Positions 7,087 through 11,806 of a stretch of 11,806 nt of DNA are shown piece by piece. The stretch's first letter is position 1. Each line of letters starts with the position of its first letter. Source of the DNA: Clostridia bacterium (GTDB lineage Bacteria > Bacillota_A > Clostridia > TANB77 > CAG-508); the NCBI GenBank assembly GCA_017621295.1, contig JAGATI010000135.1, forward strand, positions 1-11,806, read 5' to 3'. The notes beneath the pieces were generated by a model that saw only the letters and a program-made list of their open reading frames with translations, was not told the origin of the DNA and made no database searches. The translations under genes were made by a program, and so were the position numbers.

Positions 7087-7124
7087 AAAGAAGCCTAAAT
7101 TTAATAAAAAGGGTTTCTTTTTTT
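7087..7124 (+). terminator. Rho-independent terminator after fic
   Basis: AAAGAAGCCT (7087-7096) pairs with GGGTTTCTTT (7111-7120) as a ten-pair stem including two G-U pairs, with a 14-base AT loop and a run of T to 7124. It lies twelve bases after the fic stop and before the era promoter, so it separates two transcription units. Confidence 0.75.
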
Positions 7125-7171
7125 ATTTTAAAGAGTTTAAAATAAATTTAAGAAATACCCTATATATTACT

Positions 7172-7200
7172 TTGACTTTAATATTTTCGTGTGTTAAAAT
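7172..7200 (+). promoter_or_regulatory. Sigma-A promoter for era-yqzL-recO
   Basis: TTGACT (7172-7177), exactly 17 bases, then TAAAAT (7195-7200), with an extended -10 TG at 7192-7193. It follows the terminator and precedes the era start by about 90 bases, leaving a 5' leader of about 80 bases in which I see no riboswitch-like structure. Confidence 0.75.
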
Positions 7201-7289
7201 ATTTTTGTAAAAATAAAGAGTTATAATACTATTTTTTACAAATTTAGCAAATAATAAATTATATAATATAATAAAACTTTGGAGGAATT

Positions 7290-8198
7290 ATGGAAGAAAA
7301 ATTTAAATCTGGGTTTGTTTCTATGGTTGGTAGAACTAATGTTGGAAAGTCTAGTATTATAAATGCTTTGGTAGGAGAAAAAGTTGCTGCTATAGCTAAC
7401 AAACCACAAACAACAAGAAATGCTATAAGAGCTATTATAAATAGAGAAAATTTGCAAATTATTTTTATAGATACACCAGGAATTCATAAACCTAAATCTA
7501 AGCTTGGAAACACTATGGTAGAAACAGCTTTTGGAACGATTAAAGATGTAGATGTAATATTATTTGTGATAGAAGCTACATCTGAAGAAATAGGTAGAGG
7601 AGATAGGATAATATTAGATAAAATAAAAGAGTCTAATCAAAAAGTTATTTTAATAATTAATAAGATAGATTTAGTAGATAGAGAACAATTAGCAAAGCTT
7701 ATAGATTTATATAAAAATGAATATAATTTTGAAGCTATTATTCCTGTTTCTGTAACAAAAAATAAAAATGTTGATATTATAGTAGATGAGATAAAAAAGC
7801 ACTTAAATGAAGGTCCTGCATATTATGATATAGAAGAATATACAGATCAAACTATGAGACAGTTAGTAGAAGAAACTGTTAGAGAAAAGGCACTTAAACT
7901 TTTAAATGATGAAGTTCCTCATGGTTTATATATAGAAACTGAAAAAATGAAAAGAAGAAAAACAATAGAGAAAAAGCCGATTTATGATGTTGATGTAACA
8001 ATATATTGTTTAAAAAATTCGCATAAGGGTATTATAATAGGTAAAGATGGTAATATGCTAAAAAGAATAGGAACATATGCAAGACAAGATTTAGAAAAAA
8101 TGTTAGATACAAAAATTAATTTAAGGTTATGGGTTAAAATTAAAGAAGATTGGCTTAATGATGATAAAATTGTAAAAAAATTTAAATTGGAATCGTAA
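7290..8198 (+). CDS. era: GTPase Era (30S ribosomal subunit assembly)
   Basis: A 302-residue protein of normal Era length. GTPase motifs: G1 GRTNVGKSS (14-22; most Era proteins have GRPNVGKS), G2 TTRN (41-44), G3 DTPGIHKPKS (61-70), G4 NKID (124-127), and a G5 region SVTKNKN (154-160), where Ala is more usual. The C-terminal type II KH domain has GIIIGKDGNMLKRIG (247-261), which binds the 3' end of 16S rRNA. Era is cytoplasmic, couples GTP hydrolysis to 30S assembly and is usually essential. The start is supported by GGAGG at 7281-7285. It has its own promoter, separating it from ybeY/dgkA, with which it is co-transcribed in many Firmicutes. Confidence 0.96.
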   Translation: MEEKFKSGFVSMVGRTNVGKSSIINALVGEKVAAIANKPQTTRNAIRAIINRENLQIIFIDTPGIHKPKSKLGNTMVETAFGTIKDVDVILFVIEATSEEIGRGDRIILDKIKESNQKVILIINKIDLVDREQLAKLIDLYKNEYNFEAIIPVSVTKNKNVDIIVDEIKKHLNEGPAYYDIEEYTDQTMRQLVEETVREKALKLLNDEVPHGLYIETEKMKRRKTIEKKPIYDVDVTIYCLKNSHKGIIIGKDGNMLKRIGTYARQDLEKMLDTKINLRLWVKIKEDWLNDDKIVKKFKLES

Positions 8199-8200
8199 TT

Positions 8201-8233
8201 TTTAATTTAAATAAAGAGTATTTAATTTAAATA
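8201..8233. repeat. Short AT-only direct repeat after era
   Basis: TTTAATTTAAATA occurs at 8201-8213 and again at 8221-8233. The core ATTTAAAT is itself palindromic. The rest of the 178-base gap before yqzL is AT-rich, and I see no convincing promoter or terminator in it, so era, yqzL and recO are probably one transcript. Low complexity may explain the repeat. Confidence 0.4.
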
Positions 8234-8376
8234 TGGTTTAATTTAGAATTTTAAATAATAAACAAGACAAAATTGAAGTTATAATTTATATAAAAATTGT
8301 AAGAATAATTTTTTGAAAAAAGGCAAATGATAAGACTAAAGTTAATTTATTGCTTTATGATAAGGAGTGATTGCAC

Positions 8377-8538
8377 ATGATAAAACAATTAGCATGGAAT
8401 ACTTTTAAAAATACAGGAAGTATAGATACATTTCTAGAACTAGTTGAAGTAGAAAACATAGAAAAAAATTTAAAGGTGAATGAATATGGGGATAATAAAG
8501 ACGAAGGGGATAATTATTTCGGAAAACAACATGTCTGA
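8377..8538 (+). CDS. yqzL: YqzL-family small protein
   Basis: A 53-residue reading frame whose N-terminus MIKQLAWNTFKNTGSIDTFL (1-20) has the YqzL pattern W-x2-F-x2-T-G-x-I-x-x-Y/F-L, and which sits immediately before recO as in Bacilli and Clostridia. YqzL proteins are about 47 residues long and of unknown function. The start is supported by AAGGAG at 8362-8367. The C-terminal 18 residues overlap the recO frame by 53 bases and are not family-like. Loss of one A from the A7 run at 8462-8468 would make the frame end at TGA 8481-8483, just before recO, so the overlap may be a mutation or a sequence error. Recognition rests on the N-terminal pattern and the position. Confidence 0.7.
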   Translation: MIKQLAWNTFKNTGSIDTFLELVEVENIEKNLKVNEYGDNKDEGDNYFGKQHV

Positions 8539-9212
8539 TTTTGACAAAATGGTTACTTTATTAACCCCTACAGGAAAGATTGGGTGTGCTGCCAAACGGT
8601 GCAAGAAGACCCAAAAGCTTGCTTATGGCAGGCACTCAATATTTATGTTTTGGGGAATATATGTTATATAAAGGAGCAGGTTCGTATCATATTAATTCAT
8701 GTGATACAATAGAAGTTTTTTATCCAATTAGAATCGATTTAGATAAATTAAAATATGCAGCACATATTACTAAGATTATAAATGATGTAACTGATGAAAA
8801 TCAAAGTACATATAAAATATTACAATTAGTTTTAAATACATTATATACAATAGCTGAAACCGATAAAAATTTGAGTTTAGTTTTGTCTGTTTTTAAAATA
8901 AGATTGTTATGTTATTTGGGGTTTACTCCTAGAATAAAAGAATGTACAAAATGTAAAAAAACAGAAGACATATGTTTTTTTAGTTTATATGATAATGGTT
9001 TTAAGTGTAAAGACTGTGGAAGAGTAGATAAATCTTGTATAGAGATAAGTGAAGCTACTGTAAATGCTATAAAATATATAGTTATGGCTCCAGATAAAAA
9101 GATATTTTCTTTTAATTTGTCTGAAAATTCATTAAGAGAATTAGAACTTGTGACTAAATTGTATATGAATGATAAATTGGAAAAAGAATATAAATTAGAT
9201 GATTTGTTTTAA
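8486..9212 (+). CDS. recO: DNA repair protein RecO, readable only through a +1 shift at a CGG codon
   Basis: The N-terminal OB-fold begins MGIIKTKGIIISENNMSDFDKMVTLLTP and runs to AAK at residue 37 (8594-8596). The next codon is CGG; skipping C8597 gives Gly-Ala-Arg-Arg-Pro-Lys-Ser, the standard RecO motif, and the frame then stays open to 9212 for 241 residues, a normal RecO length. Without a shift the frame ends at 8671. The C-terminal part has a four-cysteine zinc site (C153, C156, C174, C177). RecO anneals SSB-coated DNA and loads RecA with RecR. I chose ATG 8486 because AAAGG at 8472-8476 is nine bases away; ATG 8480 is too close. Everything outside the one base looks intact, which argues against an old pseudogene. 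Confidence 0.85.
8594..8601 (+). other. Candidate +1 frameshift site in recO (AAA CGG T)
   Basis: The in-frame CGG at 8597-8599 follows AAA. Dropping C8597 turns Ala-Ala-Lys-Arg-Cys-Lys-Lys into Ala-Ala-Lys-Gly-Ala-Arg-Arg, the conserved RecO sequence. A tRNA-Lys on AAA could re-pair on AAC after a +1 slip. The arrangement resembles yeast Ty1 (CUU AGG C), where a scarce arginine codon stalls the A site. The mechanism is inferred. Confidence 0.6.
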
Positions 9213-9315
9213 AAAGATAACAATAATATGAAGTGAAAACTATTTAGTAGAGACAATAAATAAATTATTTTTAGTCTACAAAAATAGGCATAATTTCAGG
9301 TTATGTTATCTTTTT
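9211..9315. repeat. Long imperfect palindrome downstream of recO, ending in a T run
   Basis: AAAAAGATAACA (9211-9222) and TGTTATCTTTTT (9304-9315) are perfect 12-base inverted ends. Inside, CTATTT-GTAGA (9240-9251) pairs with TCTAC-AAATAG (9275-9287), with partial pairing between these blocks. The whole 105-base segment could fold into one long stem whose right edge is a run of seven T. It could be the recO terminator, or a decayed miniature inverted-repeat element; no target-site duplication is evident. It is not related in sequence to the repeats at 970-1053 and 1362-1497. Confidence 0.6.
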
Positions 9316-9449
9316 TTCTATTATTTAAGGAATAACAATATTCATACATAAAATGTGGAAACTAAAAAATGAAAGAAAATAAGAGTAAATGAGAGAAAAA
9401 ATAAGCATGAAGAAGATATGATATATATGAGCACACCTATTCAAATTAT
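9316..9449. other. Non-coding AT-rich spacer between the palindrome and the tsaC promoter
   Basis: Part of a 301-base gene-free stretch between recO and tsaC. Only frames of about ten codons or fewer occur here (for example from ATG at 9354 and 9390), none with a ribosome binding site. I see no RNA gene or repeat. Confidence 0.6.
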
Positions 9450-9478
9450 TTGACAATATTTGTAATATATGATAAAAT
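9450..9478 (+). promoter_or_regulatory. Near-consensus sigma-A promoter for tsaC
   Basis: Perfect -35 TTGACA (9450-9455), a 17-base spacer, -10 TAAAAT (9473-9478) and an extended -10 TG at 9470-9471. Transcription should start near 9485, about 30 bases before the tsaC ATG. It is the best promoter match in the window and probably also serves the glycosyltransferase gene. Confidence 0.85.
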
Positions 9479-9513
9479 TAAGATATTATGTATAGCAAGA
9501 AAGAAGGCGTAAA

Positions 9514-10146
9514 ATGTCTAAATTTTATAATTGGAAAGATAGAATAAAAGATAACGAATTAGATGAGATTGTAGATATAATAAAACAAAATGGAGTTATT
9601 GTTTTTCCAACAGAAACTGTTTATGGTATTGGTGGAAATGCGTTATCTAAAAATGTTATAGAAAAAATTTACAATATAAAGCAAAGACCACTAGAAAAAG
9701 CGCTTAGCATATTAGTAAAAAATAAAGAAGAAATAAAAAAATATGCATATATAAGTAACAGTTTAGAAGAAAAGATAATAGATAATTTTATGCCAGGTCC
9801 AATTACTATAATATTAAAAAAGAGAGAAAATAAAATTCAAAATTTCTTAACTAAAAATGATGATACTATAGGTATTAGAATACCAAATAATAATATTGTA
9901 AAAAACATACTAGAAAAATGTAATTTACCTATAGCAGCTCCAAGTGCTAATATTTCTGGAAAACCAAGTTCTATAAAATTAGAAGATATAAAACAAGATT
10001 TTGAAGGTAAAGTGGATGCATTCATTGATGGTGGAATATGTAAACAAAATATACCATCTACTATAGTTAAAGTAATTGATGGAGAAATAAAGGTTTTAAG
10101 AGAAGGAATTATCCCTATAAATGTAATAAGAGAGAAAATAATGTAA
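9514..10146 (+). CDS. tsaC: Threonylcarbamoyl-AMP synthase (TsaC/YrdC type)
   Basis: A 210-residue YrdC-domain protein that makes threonylcarbamoyl-AMP from threonine, bicarbonate and ATP for the t6A37 modification of ANN-decoding tRNAs. Visible motifs are FPTETVYGIGGNA (31-43), KQRP (56-59), MPGPITIIL (93-101), GIRIP (120-124) and PIAAPSANISGKPS (139-152). The C-terminal Sua5 domain found in the 346-residue B. subtilis YwlC is missing, so this is the short TsaC architecture. The start is backed by AGAAGG at 9502-9507. The glycosyltransferase gene follows after 16 bases, presumably co-transcribed but without an obvious functional link. Confidence 0.93.
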   Translation: MSKFYNWKDRIKDNELDEIVDIIKQNGVIVFPTETVYGIGGNALSKNVIEKIYNIKQRPLEKALSILVKNKEEIKKYAYISNSLEEKIIDNFMPGPITIILKKRENKIQNFLTKNDDTIGIRIPNNNIVKNILEKCNLPIAAPSANISGKPSSIKLEDIKQDFEGKVDAFIDGGICKQNIPSTIVKVIDGEIKVLREGIIPINVIREKIM

Positions 10147-10162
10147 AGGATAGGTGTTAAAA

Positions 10163-11395
10163 ATGGATGATACAATGAAAATGGCTATCGGGTTTGTTAC
10201 AGGAAGACCAAATGTATGTAAAGTTATTAATAGTATGTATACTCAAATGTTAGAGCAATTACAAAATTTAAATCCAAATATAAAACTAACAATATTTATT
10301 TTATTTGATTTATCATATCAAAAAACAACAAGAGTAGATTTTTATAGTGTACTTCCAGAAGTATATAAAAATATAAAGATAAGATATATAACTCCAGAAG
10401 ATATTGAAGAAGAAAAGAAAAAATTAATTGGTAGATATGGATTTGAAAAACAAGATGTGGATTTAATATTAGGTCATGGTCATGCAAAAGGAAGAAATAC
10501 TTTATTATATTATGCTGCTAAATCAAAATATGATTGTTTATTATTTTGGGATGATGATGAATATCCAGTAGCTTGTATAAAAAACGAAGATAATACAATA
10601 ACTTGGAAAAAGCAAAATAATATTTCTAAACATTTAGAATACATAAAGAATAGTGATATAACAATAGGTTATCATTGTGGATATATTTCACCAATACCAT
10701 ATATCGAAATTAATAAAGATATTAATGAAGATATGTTTAGAAAATATATTGAAGCTATAAGTAATGATATTATTTCATGGGATGCAATAAAAGAGAATTT
10801 TGAGAAAAATAATGGTGTTACATATGCTAATCCTGAGATTGCTGATGGAAAAGGTGTATATGAGATTCAAAAAAATGGTGCTGGTAAATGGATTGCAGGT
10901 TCTACATTATGTTTAAATCTAAGAAATTTAGATAAAATTCCTGCGTTTTATAACCCCCCTGGAGCAAGGGGAGAAGATACATTTTTTTCTACATTATTAG
11001 ATAATTCTAAAGTATTAAGAGTACCATTATATCATTTTCATGACGGATTTTTAAAATATCAAGGAATTATGAAACAAAAGTATCCATCTACATTAAGAAA
11101 AATAAAGGGTGATGAATCTGAAATAGGAACAAGATTTTTAAAAGCAAGTAAAGGATGGATGAAATATAAGCCATTATTACTTTATATAAGTGATAAAAAG
11201 AACTATGAAAGTAAAATAGCAGAAACATATCAGAAATTGCAAGATAGTGTGCCAGAAATTAATAAATTATTCCCAGATAATAATTTTAATTTATTATTAG
11301 ATGAATTTAAGGAATACTCTAAAAATGTGGACAAGCATTATAAAGAATATTTAAAAACTAATGAAGTATGGAATAAAATAAAAGAAAATTTTTAA
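10163..11395 (+). CDS. GT-A-fold glycosyltransferase-like protein
   Basis: A 410-residue soluble protein opening with a beta strand (AIGFVTGRPN, 8-17). It has GRNTLLYYAAKSKYDCLLFWDDDEYP (110-135), whose WDDDE (129-133) is a good DxD metal/nucleotide-sugar motif after the hydrophobic strand, and later NPPGARGEDTFFS (264-276), the ED catalytic region typical of GT2-like enzymes, then YHFHDG (290-295), whose histidines may complete metal binding. Family, donor and acceptor cannot be named. The ATG at 10163 has AGGTG six bases upstream; a GTG at 10154 in frame is only three bases from AAAGGA and less likely. It lies between tsaC and an unfinished gene that may be the next member of a surface-glycan cluster. 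Confidence 0.75.
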   Translation: MDDTMKMAIGFVTGRPNVCKVINSMYTQMLEQLQNLNPNIKLTIFILFDLSYQKTTRVDFYSVLPEVYKNIKIRYITPEDIEEEKKKLIGRYGFEKQDVDLILGHGHAKGRNTLLYYAAKSKYDCLLFWDDDEYPVACIKNEDNTITWKKQNNISKHLEYIKNSDITIGYHCGYISPIPYIEINKDINEDMFRKYIEAISNDIISWDAIKENFEKNNGVTYANPEIADGKGVYEIQKNGAGKWIAGSTLCLNLRNLDKIPAFYNPPGARGEDTFFSTLLDNSKVLRVPLYHFHDGFLKYQGIMKQKYPSTLRKIKGDESEIGTRFLKASKGWMKYKPLLLYISDKKNYESKIAETYQKLQDSVPEINKLFPDNNFNLLLDEFKEYSKNVDKHYKEYLKTNEVWNKIKENF

Positions 11396-11411
11396 AAGAT
11401 TGGAGTAGATT

Positions 11412-11806
11412 ATGGAGTATACTAAAATATTAAATATTGCTAATATTAAAATTGACAAAAATATGGTAATAATAGAATTTTTATATAAATCAAAGAAATT
11501 GTTTGAAGATTTTAATATTTATATGGTAGATGAAGATGGCAAAATATATGATGTTTTAGTATCTAGATGTGAGAATAAAGTTACTTATGATAAAAATATA
11601 GGAGAAGTAGAAGTTGCAAAAGTTGTTGCAGAGTTAAAGCTTAAGAATTATGGAAAAATAAAAATAAATCTCAAAGATAACAATACTAATAATATATATG
11701 AATTTAAGATTTTAAATAATAAAGACGAAGCTATAGTAAAAAAGGAAAATAAATATAAAATATTCACTTCAAAATATGTAATAGAAGTTAATGAATGTTA
11801 TATAAG
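11412..11806 (+). CDS. Unrecognised protein, 5' part only (runs off the window)
   Basis: An open frame of 131 codons from ATG 11412 to the window end without a stop. TGGAG at 11401-11405 gives six to seven bases of spacing, and it starts 16 bases after the glycosyltransferase stop. The visible part is rich in beta-prone residues, Lys, Asn and Asp, with alternating strands (for example KNMVIIEFLYKS, FNIYMVDEDGKIYDVLVS, YGKIKINLKD). It looks like a beta-sandwich N-terminal domain, as sometimes precedes the catalytic part of polymer transferases in envelope glycan clusters. That comparison is loose and I do not assign a function. Confidence 0.7.
   Translation, partial: MEYTKILNIANIKIDKNMVIIEFLYKSKKLFEDFNIYMVDEDGKIYDVLVSRCENKVTYDKNIGEVEVAKVVAELKLKNYGKIKINLKDNNTNNIYEFKILNNKDEAIVKKENKYKIFTSKYVIEVNECYI

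Noticed and set aside
9354..9455. Small reading frames in the recO-tsaC gap
   Set aside because: All are about ten codons or fewer, lack ribosome binding sites and show no conserved pattern.
10951..10974. GC-rich CCCC/GGGG inverted repeat inside the glycosyltransferase gene
   Set aside because: It falls on the conserved Asn-Pro-Pro-Gly-Ala-Arg-Gly-Glu-Asp catalytic region, so codon choice for Pro and Gly explains it.

Overview
The window is very AT-rich DNA with every recognisable gene on the + strand. Short intergenic gaps, strong AGGAGG-type ribosome binding sites, near-exclusive A/T-ending codons and sporulation genes (yqfC, yqfD, a PdaA-type deacetylase) point to a low-GC, endospore-lineage member of the Firmicutes, most likely Clostridia. 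I cannot place the species.

Layout. Positions 136-972 encode a PdaA-like polysaccharide deacetylase. Positions 1071-5228 are a version of the conserved yqfC-yqfD-(phoH-yqfF)-ybeY-dgkA block, but phoH and yqfF are missing and one unrecognised 401-residue gene (2713-3918) sits in their place. The gaps pdaA/yqfC and yqfC/yqfD each hold a bipartite inverted repeat of REP/REPIN type, one nearly perfect (1362-1497) and one apparently decayed (970-1053). A membrane-anchored DUF3048 (YerB-like) protein (5259-6311) and a Fic-domain protein (6418-7075) follow, closed by a terminator. A strong sigma-A promoter then drives era-yqzL-recO (7290-9212). After a long imperfect palindrome, a second strong promoter drives tsaC (9514-10146), a GT-A-like glycosyltransferase (10163-11395) and an unfinished gene running off the end.

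Main observation. fic and recO each appear split by a one-base (+1) frameshift. In both, the break lies exactly at an in-frame CGG codon (6712-6714 and 8597-8599). Skipping the C and reading the next GGN as glycine restores the family consensus in both (Pro-Gly-Asn-Leu-Arg in Fic, Lys-Gly-Ala-Arg-Arg in RecO). These are the only two in-frame CGG codons I find in the window. The three other CGG trinucleotides inside genes lie out of frame and cause no break. This suggests that CGG is an unassigned or starved codon here and triggers +1 frameshifting, rather than that two genes broke independently. It needs raw-read and genome-wide confirmation.

Other notable points: a hairpin between a perfect Shine-Dalgarno and the ybeY start; a DgkA-PAP2 fusion whose PAP2 half has lost both catalytic histidines; a Fic motif with Gln in place of the catalytic His; and yqzL overlapping recO.
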